From assembly GCA_024345305.1 (NCBI GenBank), contig BRON01000016.1:930001-994000 (forward strand): a DNA stretch of 64,000 nucleotides. Direction: 5' to 3'. This document shows, piece by piece, positions 15,701 through 29,002 of this stretch. The notes beneath the pieces were generated by a model, which worked only from the letters and a program-made list of their open reading frames with translations, searched no databases and was not told the DNA's origin. Made by a program: the position numbers and the translations under genes. Source of the stretch: Mrakia gelida (lineage: Eukaryota > Basidiomycota > Tremellomycetes > Cystofilobasidiales > Mrakiaceae). How positions within the stretch are numbered: position 1 is the first letter of the stretch; each line of letters starts with the position of its first letter.

Positions 15701-17166
15701 ATCTGCTTCACAGCCTTCTGCTGATCACTAAGGTCCATCTTCACGGCGGGTACTGGAACTTCCTCCTCGAAGTTATCAGGTACGACGCGAGTCTTGATCG
15801 GCGAAGAGGGAGGAGGAGTCTGCGAACGCGAAACGAAAACAACCAACGCATCAGCTTTCTCCCTTCTCTCCCTTCCCTCCTCGAAACACTTTGATCAGCT
15901 TGAGAGCCAACTCACCCCATCACCTTCAACCTCCTCCTGCATCTTCCCCTTCCCCTTCCCATCGGGAGCTGGCTTCTTCCCAGACTGAAGCACCGAAGTC
16001 GAACCGGACGCGAGGGTTCCAGCGGCGGGGATTCCGTACGAATCGAGGAGGTCTCGGAGGCGATGTGATCGTGCTGGAGGGGTCATGGGTGGTGTGTTGC
16101 GTGTCAGGGGCGAGGAAGAGGAGGAGACGAGGGCGTTGGCCGAGTGAGAAGTGGTCCGAGGTTTGGGAGGAGGGGAGAGCTGGTGGGACGAGGGGAGGAG
16201 GCGAAGGAGGTCAGCTTTCTGAGGGGCTGAGAAGGGGTTGAGGATGCGAGAAAGGTTTGAGAGGTGAAGAAGACGTTGAGGGGAGTCTATGAGGTCAAAC
16301 CAGAGCTCCAGATATATAGAGGCAGGTGTGAGAGCTCAAAGAAAGCAAACCAAATCCGTCTCAAGCGTGAGCTCAACCTTCCCTCCCTTCTCTGCCCTTC
16401 TTCTACACCGCCAAAACAGCGAGCTCGCATCAGGTCATCCATCAGTCAAACCCTCCGTCAAAGGGCTTCCTATGATCGAAGGGAAAGCTCTCAAACCTCT
16501 CCTCGATCCTCCAACCACCACGAACGAGCGAACGAACTCAAGCCGAGCTCGCCTCCCGCCCTTCCCTTCCCTCCCTTCTCTCTCCTCCACCCCCCAAATC
16601 CCCTCCCCCACCCTCCTCCTTCCTCCCACACCTCCCCAACCCACCCCTCCCCCCTCTCCCCAACAAAAAACGAAAATCAAGCTCACCGTCTTCCCCTTCT
16701 CTCTCTTCCTCTCTTCGTCCTCCCTCTTCAGCTTCCCCAGCAACACCACCTCCCCTTCATCATCCTCCTCCTCCTCATCCGACTGAGCAACCTCCTTGAA
16801 CATGTTCCTCACGGATGCGATGGAGGTGGCATGGAGTGTGCGAGGAGATTTGGGACTTGAGAAGCCATAGGAGGTTGAGGGTCGTTTGGAAGGGGAGGTG
16901 GGTGGGGTTCGGTTGGAGGACGAAGAGGAAGGGGGAGGAGGGGGGGAGGAGGGGCGTGGGTTGGGCATTGTTGACCACCTAAGAGAGTGAGGAAAGGAGA
17001 AGGAGGAGGTTGGGGGGTGCTGGTGGTTAGGGAGATGGGATGGTCGGGGGGGGGGGGGAGAAGGTCGTTCAACGGAGGTGAGGTCGAGCTCGGTGGCTGC
17101 GGGCTGAGAGAGTCGAGGCCGTTTCGTTCTCCTCCTCTTTTGCTCCGACGTTTCAACGACCATCAT
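12755..17166 (-). CDS. PIF1: PIF1-family 5'-3' DNA helicase
   Basis: Superfamily 1B helicase for mitochondrial and nuclear genome maintenance (telomeres, G-quadruplexes). Exons in order on the minus strand give [20 protein letters not shown] then Walker [17 protein letters not shown] (split across 15,360-15,720), [20 protein letters not shown], Walker [11 protein letters not shown] (about 14,940-15,070), [39 protein letters not shown] (about 13,850-13,990), [20 protein letters not shown] and [16 protein letters not shown] (13,000-13,260). It ends [10 protein letters not shown] at TGA 12755-12757. A Gly/Asp-rich insertion lies near 13,600-13,680. The N terminus is not resolved: one candidate is ATG 16084-16086; an upstream exon (about 16,684-17,166) with an [12 protein letters not shown] nuclear-localisation cluster may belong to the same gene or to a separate small one. 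A TATATA lies at 16,312-16,317. Confidence 0.9.
17046..17058 (+). repeat. poly-G tract (13 G)
   Basis: Uninterrupted run of about 13 G on the plus strand, in the 5' part of the PIF1 locus where the minus strand would encode Pro-rich sequence. Length is likely to vary and be error-prone in sequencing. Confidence 0.8.
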
Positions 17167-18536
17167 CGATTCTCTCAACTTCCTCTATAGCCGAGGGAGA
17201 AAATTGCGGGCCTTGAATCCTCTCGTCAGAGAGAGGCGACGTTGAGAGAAGAAGAAACGCGGACACCCAAGTCGTCGGACATGTCCTTCGCTCGACGAAA
17301 CCACCACGACTCAGCCAAAGCTGCCCTTGTCTATCCGAACCGAGCATCGGGATGAAGACATGTAGCTGAGGCCAGAGAGTCGATGTATTGTCGGGCGTCT
17401 TCTAGGTCGGATGGCTTGGAAGAATAGGAGAACGAAGGTCATCTCCGATCTCCTCCCTCCTTCCAACTTCCTTATCGCCTCTCTTCTTCTCTCTCCATCC
17501 ATCCGTCATTCGAGCTCTGCTTTTCTTGCAGCATTCACAGACCATTCACACGCATCGCTTCAGCTTCATGCGAGCTGCAGAAGATTGCGTGGGATGGGTA
17601 GGTGGATGTTGCAAGGCTGGTCAGTCTCAACAAAGACTCGACGTCCCTCCTTCATCCCCGCCTTTGCATCCTATCCTTCCCCTCTCCACTTCGCTTCCTA
17701 TAAATCTCGCACTCAACTTCATCACGACTGATTCAGATCTTCTCCTTCATCCTTGCCTGCTCCCCTCGAAGGACATCCGAACGCAAGAACGCTAGCTCGT
17801 AGAGTCATCTTCCTCCCCGTCCGTCTTCCTTCCCTCCCTCTCAATCCTTCGTTCTCTCCATCCACACCGGAGGAAGTTTAATTTCTCTGAGTTTGGAGGA
17901 CTTTGTGAGAGGAGAGTCGAAAAAGAGAAGCGGGGCGTGGAGAGGGGGGGGGGGGGGGGGTGGACAGAGTGGGAGAGGGGAGACGCGTCGGCGAGTCGGC
18001 CTCATCGAGTCGTTACACGAACGTCGGGTTCGCAGCTGCCTAGTGGCATTTCGAGACTTTCCCATTTCGTCTCTGAACAGAGAGGTTGAAAGGACGAGGA
18101 GGCAAGTGGTCTGTCTCCTTGCGCCTGCGAGATGGTTGGACGTCCCGTCGCACAAGTCGAAAATCATCAATCCGTCCCCGCTCTTCTCAATGCGACGCAA
18201 CACCTTCCCATCCTCATTCATCATCCCAGACGCCTCTCCGGTTTGGGGCTTGAGCGGCGTAGAGTATCTTCGTGGATCTGCTCGACGAGAGGGCGGGGGG
18301 GGCGGAAGCGGCGAGTCAGCTCGAACGAACGCGACGAGGACGCCTTCCTTGCAGAGCAGGAGACAAGCGGGGAGGGTGAGACGTACCGAGCGAGAGCATA
18401 GCAGGATGATAGCTGACAAGGCGAAGAATAGGTAGAGGTCAGTCGGAAGACGGGGAGGGGAGCGAAGCGAAGGACGCGACGCTGTAGAGACCGCGACGAA
18501 CTCACAAAACGAGAGGAGGTCCGACTCGATCGAATG
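17167..18536. other. gene-poor gap between PIF1 and the MYND gene
   Basis: No confident gene in 1.37 kb. A possible small plus-strand exon begins after a CAG at 17541 and reads RFSFMRAAEDCVGWVGGCCKA, with closely spaced cysteines; open sequence continues to about 17,795. No homologue is recognised and no second clear exon could be joined. The 17-G run at 17944-17960 and the 3' UTR of the minus-strand MYND gene make up much of the rest. Confidence 0.4.
17944..17960 (+). repeat. poly-G tract (17 G)
   Basis: Uninterrupted run of about 17 G, the longest homopolymer in the window, in noncoding sequence 3' of the MYND-finger gene. Confidence 0.8.
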
Positions 18537-19760
18537 TTACCAGCTCGACTTGAAGCAGTAATTCTTGTGCTCTTTCCAGTGAAGTCGTTGATGATCTGAG
18601 GGGAAGAGGAGAGGAAGAGTGAGCACGACAAACGAAGTCGCGAAGAGCGAAGACGCGACGAACCCTTGGAGCAGTATCGAACTGTGAGGCACTGGGAGCG
18701 TAGACCGAAGACGAGCTAGGTCAGCCAGCTACATAATTCGATCACAAGAAAAGAGCAGAGGGCGCGGTAGACTCACTCGACTGCAAGCCATCATCTCCTC
18801 GTCGTCGGCGAGCTGAACGCAAGGCTCGACGGGCGTCCCCTTCAGCGACTCCGTTTTGCCCCATTCACAGCACCACCACCCCAAAGGAGTCTCTGTCTCT
18901 CTTCTAGTGGTGTCCAAATCCAGTGACCCGAGACGCGACAGCTCCTGCGGGAGGCCAGCGAAGACTTGTCGCATCTCGTCATCGAGGTGTCCGCGAGCGC
19001 TTGGGGTGTGGTACGGAAGGCAATCGGCAACTCGACGAATCGCTGTCTTTTCGATGTCAGAAAGGGTGGGAACGGGTATGGAGGGACGAGGATACGCGAC
19101 GACGAGGTTCACGCGACTCGTCGCGATGGCCGTGACGAGGTGGGAGCAGGACGGCTTGCCTCAGTGCAGTAATTGTAAAGGTATGCAGTCAGATCTGGTT
19201 CGAAACGCTCGTGATAAAGATAGGGACTCGACTCACCGTAAGAAGAGACTCGGGAAGTTCCAAGGTAGCCTGAAGGAGGAAGAGATGATAGGCGACCGCC
19301 TCGTCTGGATGCTCTCGAACGAATCGACGCCAGTACGGCAGAGAGGGAGGGCACCCCGAGCCCAAGAACCAGACGTAGCGGAAGAAAGCCCGACGATCTA
19401 GAGTAGAATGGAGGTCTGGGGAGGAAACGAAACTTTTGAGCAAGGAAGGAAGGTATTCGGCGGTGAGTTTTGTCTGAGGGAGATCGCAGAGAAGGGAAGG
19501 TGTCAACATGGTCGTACGGTCGTAATGTCCGTCTACTAAGCTCACCCAGAATCGTCTCTCGACGTCGACGTTTAGGTCTTTCTGGAAGACAAAGGAGGAG
19601 GTCAAACCAGGAAAGGAACGAAGAGGAGAAGGACGGGGACACGAACCATGATTTCCTCCACCGAATCCAACGCTTCCTAGGTGACCATCTTGGGTGCAGG
19701 AGCATCGATTCCTGGCGAGAGTCCAAGCGAATCCGCAAACTTGGCGATGAGAGCCTCCAT
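18537..19760 (-). CDS. MYND-type zinc-finger protein (in-frame TAG near the start)
   Basis: Minus-strand exons give KDLNVDVERRFWVSLVDGHY, RRAFFRYVWFLGSG, EHPDEAVAYHLFLLQ, HLVTAIATSRVNLVVAYPRP and, at the C terminus, a MYND finger: WWCCEWG, PCVQLADDEEMMACSRC, VRYCSKD, HWKEHKNYC, ending FKSSW at TAA 18537-18539. One finger cysteine is His (YCSKDH). The intron inside the finger has a CTGAC branch. MYND fingers bind proline-rich peptide partners; what precedes the finger is not recognised. The most upstream ATG (19758-19760) opens a 27-codon frame that meets TAG at 19677-19679 and then continues in the same frame as EALDSVEEIM into the confident exons. Translation may start downstream, the TAG may be bypassed or edited, or this allele is broken. 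Confidence 0.75.
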
Positions 19761-20044
19761 TCTCAGAGATTGGGCTAGAAGGAAGGAGAGGAAGGGAGAG
19801 GGAAGGAGGAGCGAGTGACCGTTGGGTTGAGCTTCGAGCTAAGCCTCCCTTCGCTCTCACAACGGCGAGTTTGCCTCCGAGAAAACTTGTTGAGAAAAGA
19901 CGAGTCTATCCCCAGTAAGAGGCACCTGCAGGCAATCGAGCTCTGTTCTCGAAAAACTGCGAATTAGATGCCTTCCGACCTGATTCCTCGAAATCTCACC
20001 TCGTCGACCGACCTCACCTTTCCACTCACTCCCTCCAACCCGTC
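19761..20044. promoter_or_regulatory. divergent promoter region (MYND gene / KEL3)
   Basis: The two flanking genes start outward from this 284-bp segment, so it holds both promoters. Pyrimidine-rich sequence precedes the KEL3 start. No specific operator could be named. Confidence 0.55.
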
Positions 20045-23000
20045 ATGCCACCAAAGTGAGCTCCGTCCACATCTCCACTCGCTTGAACCCTCTATCGGAC
20101 TCTTATAAACCGTTGCTGACCATCTCAACCTTTCCTCTTTGTCTCTCGCTCTTCCAGGAAGGAAAAAGTCTTGACGAAAGCTCAACAGAAGGCGGCTGCG
20201 AAAGCGTCCAAGAAGGCAGCTCAGGAGAAGAAGGTTACAAAGAAGGAAACCAAGCAGTCCAAAGGGAAGGGAAAGGGAAAGGCAGATGAGGAGGATTTGG
20301 AAGCTATCTTGGAGTCGGTGAGTTTCTTCGTCAAGCTCGAAGACGAAGAGGAGAGGGGAGCGAGGGAGGGGGCTCAAAGACGAGAGAGCTGATTCGACTC
20401 TCTGCCTTCTGATCGTGATCAGTTCCAACGAGACTGGGAGACTGTGAGTAACTTTTAACATCGTACTGTAACTCGGTGGAGTTCAGCTTGGAGCTGCGAC
20501 GGTCGGAGGGGCAGGGCTGAAGCGAAGGAATCGTCGAGCTCATCAAAATCCCTCCTCCCCTTCTCTTCCCCTCCCTCTCAGCAACACAAAGTCACCGAGG
20601 AGATCAGCACAGGTCCTCCATCTCGTAGAGCGAACGCTACTCTTGTCGCCTGTCCGACTGGAAACTATCTCTGGTGCATCGGAGGAGAATACGTGAGCTC
20701 GACACCTTTACCCTTCCTCCCTTCCCTCTCCTCCCTCCATATCCCACACTCGAAGCTGATCCCACCTCCCTCATGATCGTCTTCTCGGCTCTCAGTTCGA
20801 TGGTGACAAAGCGTGAGCTCAACTCTACCTCCTACGTCTCGTTTCTCTTGCTGACCCAGGGTCTGTACGTCTTCTCTCTCCAGCGCTTTCTACAACGACG
20901 TGTATCGATACAACCCCGACAAGGACGAATGGAGACGTTTCGTTTCGCCAAACTGTCCCGGACCTAGGAGTGCTCATGCATGTGTCACCTCGCCGGCGGG
21001 AGGAGGGAAGATCTACATCTTTGGTGAGTCCAAACAAGTCGCGTTCCATCGCTCGATCTCGCGTCTGACCTTCTCCCTTTGCTGTTTCGTCTCGCAGGTG
21101 GAGAGTACGCTTCGCCAAAGCAGACAACGTTCCATCATTTCCGAGACTTCTGGGAGTTCGACGTCACGACTCATGCGTGGGAGAGGCTGGAGACGAAGGT
21201 CAAACCGTCGCCGAGGAGTGGTTGTCGGTGAGTTGAGCTTTCTCGGATTGTCCTTCCCTTGAGGGAGCTTAGAGCTGATCGATGGTTCGATTGGTATCCC
21301 AGAATGGCCATGTGGAAGCAGTGGATCGTTCTCTTCGGAGGGTTCTACGATTTGGGAGTCAGAAGTACGTCCCCGAGTTTTTCAATTCGAGCTCGACGCG
21401 TCTTTTCGTCGATCTCTTCGAGCTAAACCTTCTTGCCACCCCCGTCTTCCGTTCAGCCAACTATCTAGAAGATCTCTGGGTCTTCGATACTCAGGAGTAC
21501 AAATGGAAGCAGGTCGAGTTCCCTTTGAACTTCCAGAAACCTTCGTTCGTTCCCTTCTTCCTTCGTGCGTTCGAGCTCCCCTCGCTCTCTTCGACTGACG
21601 CGCCAATCCTCTTGCTCTCTCAGCGCTCGGTCTGGATTCTCTCTTCTTCCCTGTCCCGAGGGAGTCGTTCTGCACGGAGGTTACGTCAAGAGGTTCGAGA
21701 AGGGGAAGCGAGCGAAGGGTGTTGCGCTCGATGATACTTGGCTGCTTCGGTTCGTTCTTCGTCTCGCTTTCTGCTCGTCCTTCGACCCCTGGACTGACTC
21801 GTATCTCGGTTCGGGTTGAACAGCATGGACGCTACGGATATGACGAAATGGAAGTGGGAGAAGCGTCGTCGAGTCGGGTACCCTCCCTCGACGCGAAGTG
21901 GTTGTTCGATGACCCACTGGCCTGCCAAAGGGATGGGAGTTTGTTTCGGAGGAGTGTGAGTCTTCCCTTTGCCCAACTTTGCCTCATCCGTCGACGATTG
22001 CTGACCTCTTCTCGTGAACGTAGATTCGACGACGATCGAGACGAGGAGTCGCTGGACTCGATCTTTTACCAAGACGCGTTCGTTTTTCCTCCTCTGCTCC
22101 CAGACGCGTCTTTCTTTCGAGCTGACAGCCCTTCCATGTGCTTCGCTTCTGACAGATACGCCTACACTCTCGCTCATCCCGGTCGCTGGATCTCACTCAA
22201 CCTCAAGAAGAAGAAGAAGATGGGCGGAGGGAGGAGGAAGCCTAAAGTCATCCAGGCTGCTCCGAGAGTTCGCGAGGACGGAGAGGAAGACGACGATGAC
22301 GAGTATGTTAGTGGAGATGAGCAGGAACAGCAGGTGAGTCCACTCGTTCTCCTTCATCCGTCGTCCGAACTGGTGAAATCGCGTTCGAGAGAGAACTGAC
22401 GCGTTCTCGTCTCGATCTCTTCTTTCCTCGTCGCAGATGGAGGTCGCTGCTCCTGTCTACGTCGAGGAGGATGATCCTGACGACCCTCAGAAGACTGTTC
22501 CTCTCACGAGGTGAGTCGTTGCTTCTCTCTTTCGTTTTCTCGTCTCTCTCGTCCTCGTCCCACGACGCTCACCACCTCCCTCTCGCTCGCTCGCTCATCC
22601 AGATACAACACCATGCTCGCCATTATCAAGAACACCCTCTACGTCTACGGAGGAATCTTCGAATCCAAAGAACGAGAGTACACCCTCGACGACTTCTACT
22701 CCCTCCCTCTCGACAAACTCGACCGGTTCGTCTGCCTCAAGGCATCTGGACTCGAGGACGAAGCTTGGCTCGAGAGTGACGAGGAGGAGGGAAGCAGTAG
22801 TGGTTCTGATGATGATGAAGAGGGAGAAGGAAGCCGGAGAGGTGGGGATGAAGGGGCGGAGGGAGGAGAGGGAGAGGGTGTTGAGTACGTTGCGGAGGAG
22901 GAAGAGGAGGTGGAGGAGGAGCTTCTGGGAGAGGAGGGGTACATCATCGAGGAATTGGAGAACGGTCAGGTGCTGGTTATGACTCCTGCTGAGAGGGTGA

Positions 23001-23622
23001 GCCCGAACGTTTCCCTTTCGTGCCTGAACGCCCGAGTTGGAGGGACGCGTCGCTGACCTCGTTTGATCTTCTTCCTTTGTTTCCAGGACGCTCTCCGACT
23101 TCAAGCAACGACTTTCATGGGAGTTTCGAAAGACACCACTCGGTCGCTAGAGGATACTCTCAGCACCCCCCTGCCTGGAGAGAAGCTGAGAGATTTCTAC
23201 GAGCGATCTCGTTCGTCCCACCCTCGCCTCCCTCTCGTTTCTTTCTCGTTCTCGATCTCGAGCTGACCTCCCCTCTCCCTCCTCTTCTTTCGCTCTTAGG
23301 GGATCACTGGGCCCAAAGAGCTCACGCCGTCACCCACTCGGACAACAAGGGAAAGATGCTTCGACGAGACGGATTCTCGTTGGCTGAGCAGAAATACCGT
23401 TCGTCCCTCTCGTCTTCCTTTTCCCTCTTCGCGATCCTTTCTTCCTCTTCACTGACTCGCTCGCTTCCTTCTTTCGCGTTCTCAGTGACCTACAAGCCTA
23501 TCCTGGACGAGATCGAGCGGATCCAAGCTGAGGCTGGGCTCGAAGCGGAGGACATGAAGAAGGGAGGCGTCGGAGCGGCGGGGATGGGAGCTGTCGGGGA
23601 GGGGTCGAGGAATCGAAGGTAG
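20045..23622 (+). CDS. KEL3: kelch-repeat protein, Kel3/KLHDC4 type
   Basis: Cytoplasmic kelch beta-propeller protein; the molecular role is poorly known. The first exon is ATGCCACCAAA, spliced to KEKVLTKAQQKAAAKASKK, a Lys/Ala-rich coiled N terminus. The kelch blades follow: TGNYLWCIGGEYFDG, YNDVYRYNPDKDEWRRF, GKIYIFGGEYASPKQ, FHHFRDFWEFDVTTHAWERL, QWIVLFGGFYDLG, NYLEDLWVFDTQEYKWKQVE (about 20,640-21,530), VVLHGGYVK (about 21,670) and TLYVYGGIFESKEREYTLDDF (about 22,640-22,700). An acidic linker (22,780-22,940) leads to the C-terminal DUF4110-like part with GDHWAQRAHAVTHSDNKGK and a second Lys/Gly-rich tail. The stop is TAG 23620-23622. Kelch order plus the DUF4110-like end fits the Kel3/KLHDC4 family. 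Convergent with AFG2. Confidence 0.9.
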
Positions 23623-23834
23623 ATCTACGACACAGACTTCTCCATTTTGATCTATGCACGTGCACTGGATTGTCGACGTTCCCTTTTCTGCGGGGAGAGA
23701 AGAAAGCCTAGTTCGCATCCTCCCGTCGCGTCTTCGTTCGTTCTCGAACCATCGTCGCAGTGAAGTCCAGTCCAGACGAAAATCTGGGCATGAAGATCGA
23801 GATAAAGATGTAGTCTAGTCTAGTGCGGAGAGCA

Positions 23835-27426
<3,592 letters not shown>

Positions 27427-27635
27427 ACGTGCGTGAGAACGGAAAAGGAAAGGAAGGGGGAGGGTCGAAGTGGATGGGAAGAAGGAGGGGGTTTGTGAGC
27501 TCGCGAGATTCGAAGGTCGAGACGTCGAGACGTCTCGACTCTAGGGCTTCCTTCGCGACGAGAAACTTTCTGGGGCAAACGAACTCGATAACCAGACAAT
27601 CGACATGCTCCGAATAAGAAACACCAAACAAAACT

Positions 27636-28830
27636 CTACTTCAGCCCATCTTTCACCTCCCTCTCAACCTGAACCCACTCCCTCCTCCCTCCCTCGACGC
27701 ACCTTCCATCCTTCCTCCTCCAACTCTTACTCCTCCGATCGAGCAACGCATCCAACTTCTCCACCTCCTTTCCCTCCCCAACAAGCTCTACCTCAGTTCC
27801 CTCAAACTTCTCCCTAAGCTTCTCCAACACGACCTCCACAACGAAATCCCCCACGGGTCCATCGTCGTTCTGCTCGTACCCTACTCCCGTAAAGAAGACG
27901 ACCTTGGCCAGGCGAGACGATCCCGAGGTTGGTTGAAGGGAAGGAGTGATAAGGAGCCAGTCGCCAAAGGGGATGTGGATAGTGTAAGGTCGAAGGGAAT
28001 TGAGAACGACAGAGGAGAAGATCGCTCCTCGTTGTTTGGCGGAACGAGCGACTCGAGCTTCCTGGCTTCTCGCCATAGCCTGAGCGGATTTCTCCGCATG
28101 GAGTGAGGTATCCTTTGCCCTCGACGGTCGGGCGAGGGAGATGGTAAGTCGGGTCCAAGTCTAAGACGGCTACCGAGAGAGGGTGGTTGTCGTCGTCCAG
28201 TTGGAGGATCGAGAAGGGAGCGAGGAGAGATAGTCGACTGTCTTCGAAGCCATGAAGATCTTCCCAGACTTCCCTTCTAGCGAAGATGATTTCCTTGATC
28301 GAGCTCCTACGTGTTCGAGCATCGTCCCCGTTCCCGACCAAGAGTCCGCTGGTCCTGCTCATGAGGCCGAGGAGAGAGGTCTTGTCGGTGAAGACGACTT
28401 GGCTCCAGAAGAGCGGGAGAGCGAGCGAGCGAAGACCTTTGGAGGTGAGGAAGAGGGAGGTTGGGGAGGGAAGGGAGGTTGGTGGGATGTGGGAGGGGGT
28501 GGTAGTAAAGGGAGGAGTGAGAGGGAGGACGAAGAAGAAGAAGAGGATCCGTTCGAGGACTTCGATGGGGAAGGAGAGGGCTTCGTCCTTCATGGGTTGT
28601 AGAGAGGAGTGGGGGAAGTCGAAGGTGGTGGATGGTGGGAGAGAGGCATCGAGGGAAGAGAGTTTGGCGGGAGGAGCGGGAGTCCAGTCCAGATCGAAAG
28701 AAAGACGGCCGATGGCGTTGAGGAGGAAGGAGGGAGGAGAGCTGGTGAGCTCGCACTTTTCCCTCCTTTGCATAGCGACGAGAGCGGGTCGAAAATTATT
28801 TCTGAATTGTCGATCTCTCTCGCATTCCAT
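27636..28830 (-). CDS. F-box-like protein with an apparent frame break
   Basis: The 5' half (28,160-28,830) contains LSFPIEVLERILFFFFVLPL and LFLTSKGLRSLALPLFWSQV, an F-box-like helix pair followed by the typical domain boundary of basidiomycete F-box proteins; MKDEALSFPIEV at about 28,600 is an alternative start. The 3' half (27,636-28,155) reads in another frame: AKDTSLHAEKSAQAMARSQE, RPYTIHIPFGDWLLITPS, LAKVVFFTGVGYEQNDDG, ending KDGLK at TAG 27636-27638. Both halves are protein-like, but no intron with consensus ends and matching phase joins them in the 28,110-28,170 zone. A one-base indel, a sequencing error or a noncanonical intron would explain it. F-box proteins recruit substrates to SCF ubiquitin ligases; the substrate is unknown. 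Divergent from the next F-box-like gene. Confidence 0.6.
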
Positions 28831-29002
28831 TGAAAACTCACCTCATCACAGTTCAAGTTTTTTAACTCTTTTTGACGCGTCAAAATTGGCTCCGAAACCG
28901 AGCTCAACTTTCGAGACGCGTTTGGGTCGCGAGCTCACCCTCCCTCCAACTCCATCCAGCCCTCGTTCCTTCCTTTCCCTTTCTCCCACAAGCCCCTCCC
29001 AC
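28831..29002. promoter_or_regulatory. short shared promoter between two F-box-like genes
   Basis: Only 172 bp separate the two outward-reading starts. The segment contains the palindrome TTGACGCGTCAA (about 28,873-28,884) and another ACGCGT at about 28,918. ACGCGT is the MluI cell-cycle box bound by MBF in other fungi; its role here is inference. Confidence 0.55.

Noticed and set aside
16435..17166. Separate small gene upstream of PIF1
   Set aside because: The exon has good coding character and a nuclear-localisation cluster, but it lies in the same orientation directly before PIF1 and no own stop/3' end was convincing; treated as possible PIF1 5' part.
17944..17960. G-quadruplex or regulatory role of the poly-G runs
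   Set aside because: Single homopolymers without spaced G-tracts; length uncertain. Recorded only as repeats.
19677..19685. A 9-nt intron GTCACCTAG removing the in-frame stop in the MYND gene
   Set aside because: Far below any spliceosomal intron length and without a branch site.
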